In this document: positions 49,227 through 61,096 of the stretch, one piece after another | Layout of the letters: the number at the start of each line of letters is the position of its first letter | How positions within the stretch are numbered: the first letter of the stretch is position 1 | Assembly: GCF_964204865.1 (NCBI RefSeq) | Contig: NC_135259.1 | Location: forward strand, 4,722,974-4,786,973 | From: Styela clava | Lineage: Eukaryota > Chordata > Ascidiacea > Stolidobranchia > Styelidae | DNA: 64,000 bases | Reading direction: 5' to 3' | Program-made: the position numbers and the translations under genes | The notes under the pieces: model-generated | The model's input: only the letters and a program-made list of their open reading frames with translations | Databases searched by the model: none | What the model was told of the DNA's origin: nothing

Positions 49227-50154
49227 CACCAAATGATTCATATTTCACATAGTAAAGTCAACAGAGCATTGTAAGTCCACAAGCAGAAATTCACCAATCA
49301 TGAAATGAAAAAATTTGAATCACTCAAGATGTATTATGGAATTACTAGAGACATGAAGATACTTATGGGAGATGCGAATGCCAAGGTAGGGAAATTGACC
49401 ACAAAATGTGAAACACATGGACAGTTTGGACCCGGATACAGAAATGATAGAGGAAATGAACTGATTGATTTCCGTACAATCAACAATCTTGTTGTTACAA
49501 ACACCTGTTTTCAACATCACCCAAGGCGACTTTACACCTGGATATCACCGGATGGAAAAACAAGAAATCAAATAGACTACATCATGATCAACAAAAGCTG
49601 GAAAGCTTGTATAAAAATGGCAAGACCTACCCCGGGGCTGACTGGAACAGTGACCCCCAGCTAATTGTGGCGAAATGCAAAGTAAGGCTAAAAAAAATAC
49701 ATAAATCCCCACCGCCTCAGAGATTTGATACCACTTTGATTGACAATGAATACACTGTTGATGTAGAAAATAAACTTGAGGAATTACTTAGGTGCGAAGA
49801 AGAGAAAAGTCCAAATGAAATATGGGATTCAGGAAACACATCATACTCGAAATTGCCAAGGAAAAACTCCCCAAATAGAAACAAAGAAGGTTTTCGTGGA
49901 TTTCTAACGAAACATTGAAAGAGGTAGAAAAAAAGAACGATCAAAGCATGTGGCCGCTTCAAATCAGAAAACTGAACGGCATACAAGCAACAGAATGCAG
50001 TTGTCCAGAGAATGATGCGGAGAGGCAAACAACGTGCAATTTATGAACAATGCAAACATTTAGAAAAGAAATCGGTTACTAACTCTACAAAAAACTCATA
50101 CAATATTGTCAAAAATTTGACCAGAAAGTTCAAACTAGGTACTGATGCCTAAAA

Positions 50155-50490
50155 CAGGGGTGTCAAACTCGTGGGTCTTCAAGGGCCGCATTGCATTTTG
50201 GGAATAGCGCCAAAGGCCGCAGACAGTTTTTGATAATGTATACCTGTATCATATTTTCAGATTGGTTCTATTTGTGATATACATTGTGATGTAATTAAAC
50301 AGCCGAATGAAGTTTTGCTCTTTTCTCAAATTTCAATTGCCATTTACATATTTCACTATCATTGCAATTTACTGTATTTATTACAAAAAATCATAATTTT
50401 TCATATATAACTATCCAATACATTTTTGAACAAGAAAAAAATAATACACACACTAAAAATGACTTGTGGGCCGCATGTTTGACACCCCTG
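50155..50490. mobile_element. hAT-like MITE nested in LINE
   Basis: Perfect inverted ends CAGGGGTGTCAAAC and GTTTGACACCCCTG, with GGGCCGCA motifs just inside both. The adjacent 8-mers (GCCTAAAA and CTATCAAA) match poorly, so the duplication has decayed. The LINE reading frame resumes on the right with IKDEIGEMLTEGPQVRERWE. Confidence 0.85.
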
Positions 50491-51815
50491 CTATCAAAGA
50501 CGAGATTGGAGAAATGCTGACTGAAGGCCCACAAGTTAGAGAACGATGGGAGACATATTGTAAAAATCTATACAATAAATCAACACCCGACTAGTCTACC
50601 AACACGAAAGGGTGCAACAAGAAGATGAACCCCCACAAACATATGCAGAAGTTGAAAAGAAGAAGATTAGGGACTCGAAGGCGGATAAATCTCCAGGAAT
50701 AGATGATCTTCCAGTTGAACTTCTGAAGAAAGGAGGTAGCAACGTCATCCACTATTTTTTCACAAATTGTGTACAGCGATTTGGAAACAAAAAGTATTGC
50801 CGTCTGACTGGAAAACATCAATATTCGCCATACTTCCGAAAAAGGCGACACTTCTTAATGCAGCAATAACCGAACTATCTATCGCCTTGATTAGTCATCA
50901 TAGCAGTAAAATTATCTTAAAAATCATAGCAAATCGGATGCAGAACAGGTTAAGTACCGAAATAGCAGAAGAACAGACTGGTATTAGACCAGGAAAAGGA
51001 ACTTGGGACCAAATACTCAACCTGAAAATGAAACGGGAGGTAGGAACAGACGTTTATCTCTGTTTCATCGACTATAGAAAAGCTTTCGACACAGTGGTAC
51101 AAGTAGTCCTATGGAATGTCATGGCAGACATTGGATTCCCCATACACATAATCGATCTCATCAGAAACTTGTATAACTCCAAGAAAGAAACAATAAGAAC
51201 GACACACTTTTTTGAAATTGGCCAGGATGTTAGACAAGGATGCATATACCCCACCTTTTAAATATATATTATATATGCAGAGCAAGTAATGCGCGAAGCA
51301 CTCCAACATATCCCAACAGGAAATCAGGAATCAAAATTGGCGGAAGAGTCATCAACAACCTGAGATACGCTGATGATGTAGTCCTGATTGCACCAAGTAT
51401 GCAGGAGCTACAAGATTTCCCCAACAAGGTAAAGGCTGCCAGCGCAGCAGCAGGACTCTTCCTCAACGTCAGCAAAACAAATGTAATGGAAATAACACAG
51501 ACACCAAATTATATAAATCTAATTGTGGACAACCAAAATGTTGAAAATGTACAATATTTCAACTATCTGGGTACAGTTTTTACAGACAATGTAGTTGACA
51601 CCAAAGAAATAAGACGTCGTATTGCAATGGCGAAGAGAACGATGATTGCGTTAACCAATAGTTGGAGAAATAGATCCATTTCACAACGCACAAAAAGTAA
51701 CTTCTACAAGCATTGGTATTCTCAATAGCAACATATGATATAAGAAGAAAATTGCTGCTTTTGAATTGTGGTCTACCGAAGACTTCTGCGTGTAGGCTGA
51801 GTGGACAAACGTACA

Positions 51816-52719
51816 AACGAGAATATCGGTCAGAGACCGAAGACTTATCGATCGAAAGTTAGGGGATCCCCCAAAACAGAAACTGCAGTTTCGATTCGAA
51901 AAATTCTGCAAACCCGAACTGGATTGTTTTGATTAGTTTTCAGCCAATATCAGAAATGTAGGAAACAATAGCCAACTCCCCATGTCGTCGAAATACTACT
52001 CGAGGAAATACTTTTATGAAGAATTCTGCAAATCCGAACTGGATTGTTTCGATTAGTTTCCAGCCAATAGCCTATTTCTGTATTTACCAATCCTATAGTT
52101 TGTGTTAAATACAACGGCGCTAACCCAGGTTGCGACGGCTATTCAAACACAGCCTAGCGATATTTTGGTGAGGAATTCTGCAACCCCGAACCTGATTTAG
52201 GGATATGGACATTGCTTAAACTTTAAGGAGTAATTATAAGTAACGAGATACGATCTCGCGGCGTGTATCCTTCGCTCTGACTCAATAGTGTGGAAAATTT
52301 CTCGAAGGAAACTTGCGCATCGCGACGACGTCAAAGTTACAAGAGAGATATAGACAAGGCTCAAAGATTAATCACGAGATACGATCTAGCGGTGTGTATC
52401 CTTCGCTCTGACTCACTAGCGTGAAAACTTGCGCATCTGATACGCACACACACATTCAGCGCGTCTCGAAAATCTCTCGATTTGTGAAAATCCAGATCTC
52501 TCCATCACTAATTAATTAATAACTCGCTAATTATACGACATAATTCATCCAAAATCAATAGGCTTCTGGTCCGAGATATGATGAATGCACATGCAAAATT
52601 TGGAGCAGATTCAACCACGCCTTCGTGAGATATCGCATGCATCTAACAGACAGACATACCTACATACATACAGACAAATACCTATCAATATAATTACCGA
52701 TCTTAAGATCGATAAGTAA
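51816..52719 (-). mobile_element. HINE-like element, long copy e nested in LINE
   Basis: The low end has TATCGGTCAGAGACCGAAGA (hairpin) and the high end ATCGATAAGTAA, as in copy b. The body is about 600 bp longer than copy c and includes two direct repeats of its own: GAACTGGATTGTTTTGATTA-like (51917, 52037) and TATCCTTCGCTCTGACTCA-like (52266, 52396). A degenerate tetranucleotide run lies near 52650-52675. The longer body may be closer to the parent element, or a composite. Confidence 0.78.
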
Positions 52720-52995
52720 TGAATTATGGGGAAGATTGGACTATGCCAAAGACCGCTGGACAACATCAATGACAGGAAATTGCGATTTTTGGGGCATGTG
52801 GCCAGAACAGACGACCTAACCAACGTCTTGCTCTTCGGTAAAACCCCCGACAAAAGAAGACGTGGGAGACCAAAAACAGGAATGTCAGACAACGTGAAGG
52901 ACATCGCAGACATAAGCATGCTTGAGTTGCTCAGAATGGCACAAAACCGGAAACAATGGTGGCGATTCGCGAAGAGTGCCACGGCTGGTCAGTGA

Positions 52996-54190
52996 TTGCC
53001 ATTCCGTCAAAGAGAGAGATTTGTGTAATTATAAATCATTGCAAGACTGATTCAAAATGCAGGTAAGTCATATGTAGGTGGTTAGGCCAAAAACACAAAT
53101 CATGTATGCGAGTTAGAGCGTTCATGCATATTCCAGAAGATCACTTGCTTGCAAGTTAAAGTGGTATGCCGTTCCTAAAATCGCTTTAAATATTCACCAA
53201 ATGAATCTAATTATTCCAATTATGGTTATGTGGGTTGACATTTCCTTTGTGTCCGATTCTCTGCTCGCTTGGAATTGGAAAGAATTGGGCATTCTGATGC
53301 CATTGCGAGTGAGACACATACTTCTGCATACTTCAGAAGTTATTGTACGATCGTTATTCAGTCAAGGCACACGATATTGCTTTTGTTATGTAATAATATG
53401 CTCTACCGGCCTCGCCCAAGCTCAAATACTACCTGTATTGTATTTTGCGCGTACACAGTACTGTATTATACTCGTTTTAAAAGCGCACAACATGCGCTGC
53501 AGGAAACTGGTTTAAGGCAATATTTTGAGGTATGTTATTATATTCTCAGACTTGGTGACGCGATCGACTACTCAAGACGTGGCGATCGACGAGTTGGCCA
53601 CCCCTGTTTTATACGATCCCTATGGCTATAATGCTTGAATGCGAAATAGTTTTAAATGCGGTGCTCCTTTGTTTTCATAGTGTTTCGATGTGCTGACGCC
53701 TGGCAGTAAACCTGATAATACATACAGACATAGGTGTCACTTGATCTCACAATCAATTTTATTTTGTCACTCTGAAACAAACAAGAAACAAAACAACAAA
53801 GGGCAAACAAAATACAGAGGACCTGGAGGACGGGCATAACTTAATAATGAAGTTAAATACGTACAGTACGTGCACGTCCCCCCAAAACACTCAAGACACA
53901 ATAAAACAAAAACACGATGTGACATCGGACAATATCTTATAAATTCAAATTAAAATGTGAGACGTGTATGTGCTTTTCCTACAGATATATGGATTAAAGA
54001 ACACTCGCTGCCGAAAAATGGTGATGCTGTAGGCCTAGTTCAATTACGTTGCAAAAGTGACACAGTGACAAACTTTTTTTACTAAAAAACAAGCTTGGTA
54101 AATGGATTGAATGTTCCATAGCAGTCTATGCACAAATCATGGATTGGGGTGTTGGGTTCTTTTGTCGTTTTCAGTTAGTTCACTTTAAAA
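52996..54190. other. Gap; duplication tail and repeat, no gene seen
   Basis: About 53036-53130 continues the older duplication (partner 62931-63010). Overlapping frames of 104 and 120 codons at 53201-53631 are not recognisable; near 53596-53611 they run into GAGTTGGCCACCCCTG, which looks like a hAT terminus, so the area is probably transposon. Confidence 0.5.
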
Positions 54191-54423
54191 TCATTGTATC
54201 CGTTCCAATGCTTCCAACATTAATATCAAATTTCCACGAATGACCACCATTCAGCCATTCCAACAGGTCCATCTTTTCTACGCTCTGTTCCATCATCCAC
54301 GTGTAGATTCATAAAAGGATCGAAACCTCGCAATATACCCGCAACAGATCGTCCACCATTTAACTTTAAATCCAATCTTTTATCCATAAACTTCTTTAAT
54401 TCCAGTGGATGGGCTTTGCTCAT
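54191..54423 (-). pseudogene. SNRPG: Intronless, frameshifted copy of small nuclear ribonucleoprotein G
   Basis: From the ATG at 54423 the sequence reads [20 protein letters not shown], then [20 protein letters not shown], the Sm1 motif of SmG, a core spliceosomal snRNP protein. After GPVGM an extra eight bases (within 54246-54263) shift the frame, and the open frame ends at 54226. Dropping back to the other frame restores [18 protein letters not shown] to a stop at 54191-54193, the Sm2 motif and normal C-terminus. The lack of introns and the lesion suggest a processed pseudogene. If translated it would be a 65-aa protein lacking Sm2. The functional gene is presumably elsewhere. Confidence 0.85.
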
Positions 54424-54722
54424 GTTGATATTACGCGATACAGATTATAGATACCGAAACATACAACGAGTAGCATTCACCAGTCTTTTCCAAATGACAC
54501 GTCCGCACCCGACGAAGGTCGGAGCGACTGCATCTCTGATGTTTTATTTAACATAGTAATGAGTGTGTGCTAGTCACAGCTAGTGTACGTAATACCGCAG
54601 ACTTTGCAATGTTTATATGCGGTTGTAGGGCTGTAGTGAACACTATAATTGTAAAATACATGTAGTTTGGGATTCAGCAATGTTTAAATGTGAGTTTGGA
54701 AAACATGATAATGCCTATAGAT
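54424..54722. other. Short gap between SNRPG copy and hAT element
   Basis: No gene or repeat recognised. Confidence 0.4.
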
Positions 54723-54730
54723 GTGTGTCT

Positions 54731-56939
54731 AATAGGGATGCGACAAGATTCGGACTCGTGCTCGGATTCGTGGCCGAATCTCTCGTAATTTGATACTCGG
54801 ATTCGGCCCGAGTCTTTGATGATTTTACCCGAGTCCGGGATATCATACGTCACGATAGTCAAGCGCAGACTGGTGGCGGATTCGACGAGAAATTCAACTT
54901 TTTCGTTCTGTTTTGCCACGAGACTGTCCAGTCTATTTTCTCTACGGTGAAATTAAAACTAGGCGCCAAAACTACAAATTCACGACGCCGTGAGAACAAA
55001 AAAATGTCAGCGAAAGTCAGCTGAATAAATTCCAGTGTTGCGCGTGTAGCTTGCCTTCCAGTGCCAAACGTCGTTTAGTGAATGTTTACCACGTCCTATT
55101 TCAAGCATATACTTGCTAACCCTCTAACAGTGATTAATCCGTAATCAGCGGTAACCATGTCGCGCTGTTCGCCTTTTATCGTTCCATAAATGATCTAGCT
55201 ATTTCCGGAGAGAAACAAATGTTAGAAATAAAACGATAAAATAGTGAAAATTACGGTTCTTTTAAGAGAAAAGTACAACTCGCAGATGTCAGTGGCGTTA
55301 CAATCGTATATATGTACAAAAACAATCTCGCAAGTCGCATCGATTAAATGTGCATAAATTTGGAGACTATTACTCGTGGTAATTGGATGTTAATCGGGCC
55401 GACTTTTTATTTTTATTCTTATTTAAATACACTGCGATTAGTGACGGGCAAAATCGAATTTTTCCTGATCGAATAATTCGACTACCGTATTTCTTTTAAT
55501 TTACCGATAGTAGAAAATTACTAGAAGACTGGAGACTCGATAACAACACGGCGTCTTTACTTCTTATCCGTAATTTTATCACAATCGTGAATTGTTTTTT
55601 TGTCACCGCGATCATTTCGGCGACCGACATCCTAATTATGGTTGGTAAACTATATTTTTAAAGCACCCTTTTTCACTATCAGTTCTCACGCTACACCGGA
55701 CATCGAAGTTTCGTTTTTATATTTCAGGCATAAGTGTGAGTACAAATCGGCGAAGATATTAAAGACAGCTATTAATTAGTGAATTCATAAATATATTAAT
55801 TTTATTCTGGCCTCATCTTCTGGATTTGATCTTCCATATCACAGTTTGTAAATTACGGTCCCTATTTTAAGCGAACAATACCTATCGTGGCTGTGTTATT
55901 TTAATATTAGATAATAAATAAAAACTCCGGAAATTTACCATTGCGTGCTGTTTCGAGTTGTGGCATTTCTACCTAGTCGAAACAATATTTCCATATAATA
56001 CATAATTTACCTGCCTCACTTAATCTGGTTTGACGTTTCTATATGTGAAAAGGTGTTGGCGCGCTTTATGCGAAATTGGGAATTGTTAAGATAACGATAG
56101 GCGCAGAAAGAAAACCATAACAATTCTCACATTTATCGTTTCTTGTCTGTTAGCGAGAGTCGTATGTGAATTCTCACTCGTAACTCTCACTTCTAAATTA
56201 ATGTTAATAAATTTGATTTTGCTTTTCAAAGCGCCGTTATTAGTATTAATGAAAATGATTGTGTCATACAGCCGTAACTTAGCATATAACACATTTCGTC
56301 TTTTGCGTCTCTCTTATTGAATCAAAATCAACAATTACACATTCTTATTTTCCGCGGATTCGACAATCGCTATTGATGGTTGTCAAACGAAGAATAGCTA
56401 GCTATTTTGTTACGATGTATTTATAAGATACATTTATTCGATGCTTCCACAGTTGGCAATTCTTTATTAATATCTCAATTATCACGGAGATGGGCGTCTG
56501 TATCAGCGCCGATTAAAAAAGATAACATATGAGTAAAAATTTCCCATAAAAAATTTGTTCCAAACGTGTGGGTTATGGCCCGTATTTATCGTGACAGGAC
56601 ACGAGCACGGCGTCTTCAGCAGTCGAAGCGGCGGTAGATCAGAGTTACGTAACAAAGTATTCCTTCGACGGGGAATATGACCTATTTATTCTAATTTAAA
56701 CTAGTCGCTCAGAGAATGATTGCCTCGAAAGCAATAGTGTTTATGTGCAACGTTTTTAAATTACATAGTCTTTTCATGCAGAATGTTTAATTTACGGGTA
56801 ATATACGAGAACAACAGCATCACTTTAGGTATTTGTTTGTAGCTATGTAAAAGTATTGGACTCGGGACTCGGACACGAGTCCAGCACAAATACTCGGAAT
56901 TCGGCCGAGCCGAACCTTTTTGTATTCGTCGCATCCCTA
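54731..56939. mobile_element. 2.2-kb hAT-like element, perfect 8-bp TSD
   Basis: Inverted ends TAGGGATGCGAC and GTCGCATCCCTA, with identical duplications GTGTCTAA at 54723-54730 and 56940-56947. Subterminal regions on both sides are built from ACTCGGATTCGG-like motifs and short palindromes (GGACTCGGACACGAGTCC near 56864). No transposase frame remains. Confidence 0.9.
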
Positions 56940-56947
56940 GTGTCTAA

Positions 56948-58028
56948 TGAACATAAAATATCTCAATGCAGCACGTTTTTGATTTTGCTGCTGTAATAAA
57001 CACTAAAATATATAAAAATCAGATTTGTCAACAGGAGCGAAGCAGGAGTTTTTCTTGTTCGGAGTCGAACTCCGATTTCAAATACAAACATGAACAGATA
57101 TGTTATTTTTATACATACCGTTGACAGGAACTGATAGCTACCGGTACGTTTAGCCTGGTCTATTGCGGCTTTTTGGAGATCATCTTAGAATATTGCAGGA
57201 TAGGATGTGATTTTCATATTTGTCCTGGGGAAGAGGAAAATGTTAAAACGGCTTTGCAGCAGTTGCCAGTCTCGGAAAAAGTTCGATTCACAGTCTTTTA
57301 GATGTTTTGATGGGCCAATATAAAACACCGTCGCACATACATTCCAAAATATAGTCAAATGCACCCCGGATTCAAATTATCAAGATAATACAAACGTTTG
57401 CAGGTAACGAATTTTTTTTTAAATTTTTTTTTTTTGAATAATTGGAATGTGACGAAATAAATCCAATGTAACTGTAATTTTATATTTATGGAATTATCAA
57501 TAATTTGCGAAAGGATTTCGAGAGCTGTTCAGAAATTCATCACGGCCACCGTTTTCCTATGTGGTTAGGCTATATTTCGCGTCGTTTCAGACATGGTTGT
57601 AAACATTGACTCACTTCTCTCAGTTTTGAAAGTTAATTATCAGCTTTTTTTACAGAAGGCTATGTCTTAAACATTTTTGTGTTTGGTCTAAAGCTCCAAA
57701 ATACACTACGATCCTGAATATATATATAAGCAAATGGTTTCCAGTTAGGGGTTCACGAGCATACTGAAGTTCCCAGAGAGATTTTGAAGGGACACCAGCT
57801 TTGCCTTCATAAGATGGATTTATCGCTATTGTGGTCTTGCTTGAAAATACGAAAAATCTCTACTTAAAAAATTCTGCAACCAAGTAACACAACATCTGGA
57901 ACAACATCTCATATACGGAAAGGTTAATTTCCGTCAAAGTACGCGCCCTAAAACGTACTTTCGAACGAATGTAAATTTTTTTTATCTGAGGAAGTATTTT
58001 TACGCTGTGTGTTTTTTTTATGTGAGGA
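56948..58028. other. Gap; no gene recognised
   Basis: AT-rich with homopolymer runs near 57410-57435. A short hairpin-like GGAGTCGAACTCC lies near 57061-57073. Nothing else stands out. Confidence 0.4.
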
Positions 58029-61000
58029 CATACATCGCACAATAAAATATCGAGTTTATTATTTAATATTAAATTAAATTGCAAGAAAACATTCTATTGT
58101 ACACTTAAATTTAATGCAACTGCGGTAATATAATTCTTTTTGCATGCGGTAAGAGTGTTTAGTTGTCTGCTGTCGCTGAAACTACATCAAGAGCTGCAGT
58201 CGTCACTAAATGAAAAATGAATGTGTAAACTGCTATTCAAAAGGTTATTCTAGCGAAAACTACTATTCAGCGGGTTATTATATGCACAGTATGACAAGTA
58301 TACACGCATGACAAGTACACACAACCCCTATAGTTTTATCGCTGCCGTGTTTCCCCGATTCATTCATGTAACAAAAAATTACGATATAGAGAGTTTCAAA
58401 TGTACAAAAAACCGTAGTCCATATACTAATAAATAACACATTTTTCATTTAAAATAACTGATAAACATAGATTATTATTTATTCAAAAGGAGTAGAAAGA
58501 CCTCTTGCTATCGACTAGTTAAACAAAATGCGTTATTGACTATGTCTTATTTTAAAGATAGGGTTTTTATTAAAATCTTTTTTAAAATTCAGGCTATGTC
58601 CTATTTTTGGGAAAACACGATACTAGTGAAATATCTATAACCCCGTAAATTAGGAAACACCCCCTCTTAAAATGAATACCTGTTGAACATGGCAGTAAGA
58701 AATGTGTTTGTTTCTTGAACAAATTATAATGAACTTTGTTTATTTATTTATTATACAAGATATAGACTAGAAAATGTGTTACCTTCTTCTTCTGCCTCTT
58801 TGACTTCCTCCTTGTGTATCCACATTGGAAACGGAAACCTATGAAATCTGTAAAAAATAGCAAATAAACGTTGTCAAAAAAAAATTAATGAAGTAGAGAA
58901 ATGATTTAACATAGATTGTCGTCTAGTATTAGCTTTACATATGCATCCTACCCATACATATTCTTCTAATCCATGTAAAAATTCTACACTATGGTAGAAG
59001 AGTTTGTTGGAATCTATGTGGCTGATATCAAAATGTACAAATCCACCACAAAACTGAAAATTTTACTTACTGAACATCTAATGTACTCACGTTGTTATTG
59101 AATCCAGCCCAAATTCGAAATCATCGGATAGCTCTACGACCGTGTCCTCTCTTTGACCAAACGCCACAGAGGTTAAATAAGATAGAACCAAACAGCAAAT
59201 GGCAGTAACCAAAAAATATTTTCTTAAATTCATCTTGCTAAAAACTGTTTTTGATATTGGTTGTGATTGAAAAGAATTTTGGAACGGACTCGTCTCAGAC
59301 CGCTAAATTCAAATGTGATTGAATTTATTAAATCTTATTGTTTATGAATAAATAGTCGAAAGGCAGATAGAACCTTCCCTCTTGTGTATATTTGACAAAA
59401 TTCAATACAGTTATATAGGCGTTGTACGACTATAACTTTTCCGGTATGCAACTGAAACTACTAAGACACAACGTCATTGAATTGATTCAACAGCCTGATT
59501 TGCAAATAAGATTATCAGAAATGTCACGAAACATACAACGATCGTCATCTTCTAATTCTGCGAAGGGTCCAGATATATATTTTTTTTAATTGCGACGTTG
59601 TTCTTCATATCATTTTACAACAAATTTCTCAAAAGTCGGAGCCCACATAACTATTAATGAGAACAAATCTAGACTTATACGAACTTGAAACTATGCATTT
59701 TGTGTAGTTGTCCTGAAAATAAAACCTACTGTCTCTATGAAACTGTATTTTTGTGACTATCAAATGGAAATTAGAACCAATCATTCACCTTATTCTACGG
59801 TGATGTGAATGTCCACTTGGTATATTCTTGTTGCACTGCGTTGTTTAAACTAACTCATTTTGACTGAAAGTTAGAATTCCTGTGATAGTTTGAAGAAAAT
59901 TTATCATTGTGCTATTGATGAGATAATATATAACCTAGTTCTTCAATGCGATGCGAAACTTATTAATTAATAGTATAGGATTGCCAAGTAAAAGTGGACA
60001 CGAACTCAACCGACCCTATGTAAGTTCCCCAACGCGATGTTTGTCTTCCGCAGTTCATGGTCTTACTGAATGCGTAAAGTCACGAACTTTAACGCAATTT
60101 CGAGTATGAAGGTCGGCTCGAGAAAATTGGAATGAAAGCGAAGTTATTTCTCAAGAATAATGAGATGAGTATGCAAACGTAATTTCGATTCTTGTCTGCT
60201 TATCAGGATGGAACTGGAATATGATTAAAAAAAAGTGGAAAATAATTATCAACCAATGAGATGGAAAAACCCTTCAGTTTTTAAACCCTCATGTAGCCAA
60301 CTGCAATGCAGAATATTTGTCTCAATAGGTAGCCTACTTTATGAACCAGGAAGCGACGACAGAGGCCCACTTGTTGAATGATTTCTGCCCTTTCCGTTTG
60401 GCGACCTAAATCAGAGAATTTCAAAATCTTGCAACATGTTAAAAAAAAATATGAGCAACTTATTATGGATATCGGGTATAAAAATGTATAAAATACAGAG
60501 AATGTAAAGGGAAATTTCCCATTTTGGACATGAAAAGTCGCCGTCGGACTCTGACCGATATTTGAGGACTGACCAATATTTTAGCTTGAACTGGAATCGG
60601 AGACAACTGTGATATTGATATTTCCGAATACAAATAATGTATATCGAAAAATAATGAACATAAAGTAGGCTATAAGCAAAAGAGTTAGGCCAACCGACCC
60701 GCAAAGGAAATTATGATTGTTAGCTGCTCACGTGACAAGTTAACGGGAATTGCACAATAAATATTAAACAACAAATGAATCACAACAGGTTGGCTCATGA
60801 TGAATTCACAAAATTTGAGACCACTTTTATTATACTACATTGTAAACCAAGTATAAACTAGATTTAAAATGGTATAAGGACATCAGAGTATTGAAAACTA
60901 GTCGGTGGGTCAGTGTCACTCATTACAGATTCTAAAGTAAATTTACGATGGCAGGTGTCGTATAAAATTTTATAAATGATCCATATTTCACATAGTAAAG

Positions 61001-61065
61001 TCAACAGAGCATTGTAAGTCCATGAGCAGAAATTCACCAATCCTTCAATAAAAAAGATTTGAACA
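58029..61065 (+). repeat. Older segmental duplication, copy B
   Basis: Partner of 46316-49309, in the same orientation 11.7 kb away. It continues on the far side of the hAT element at 61097-62696, resuming at about 62931-63010. Confidence 0.88.
58751..59233 (-). CDS. Putative small secreted peptide, paralogue B
   Basis: Exon 1 (59091-59233) starts MNLRKYFLVTAICCLVLSYL and continues TSVAFGQREDTVVELSDDFE; exon 2 (58751-58847) joins after a TTTTTTACAG acceptor. Both exons have exactly the lengths of paralogue A and neither has a stop or frameshift, although the intron and flanks have gained indels. About a third of the residues differ, while the leader and FGQRED are kept. Product 79 aa. Secreted role inferred from the signal peptide only. 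Function unknown. Confidence 0.42.
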
Positions 61066-61096
61066 AATACTCCTTAATCGTGTCTAGCTATTAGAT

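Larger units (their letters stand above)
46316..49309 (+). repeat. Older segmental duplication, copy A
   Basis: Colinear with 58029-61065 at roughly 85-90% identity by eye, with many small indels. It continues beyond a LINE insertion at about 53036-53130 (partner 62931-63010). Copy A carries the 110-bp mini-element (49126-49226) and the LINE that copy B lacks; copy B carries a hAT element (61097-62696) that copy A lacks. Confidence 0.88.
49310..52995 (+). mobile_element. Non-LTR retrotransposon, 5'-truncated and interrupted
   Basis: Pieces in order: the C-terminal endonuclease half (MKILMGDANAKVGK, then RRLYTWISPDGKTRNQIDYI, then after a frameshift KTYPGADWNSD) at 49310-49720; the linker; the reverse transcriptase (ADKSPGIDDLPVELL, CFIDYRKAFDTV, RQGC, then YADDVVLIA) at 50660-51480; a C-terminal YRRLLRVG...VDKRTNE at about 51770-51819; and RKLRFLGHVART...KRRRGRPKTG at 52726-52995. 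A hAT MITE (50155-50490) splits the linker and a 0.9-kb HINE-like element (51816-52719) splits the C-terminus. It is the type often annotated as craniofacial development protein 2-like (endonuclease plus RT). It is inactive. Confidence 0.9.

Noticed and set aside
53201-53631. Two overlapping ORFs of 104 and 120 aa
   Set aside because: No recognisable product, and they run into a hAT-like terminus near 53611.
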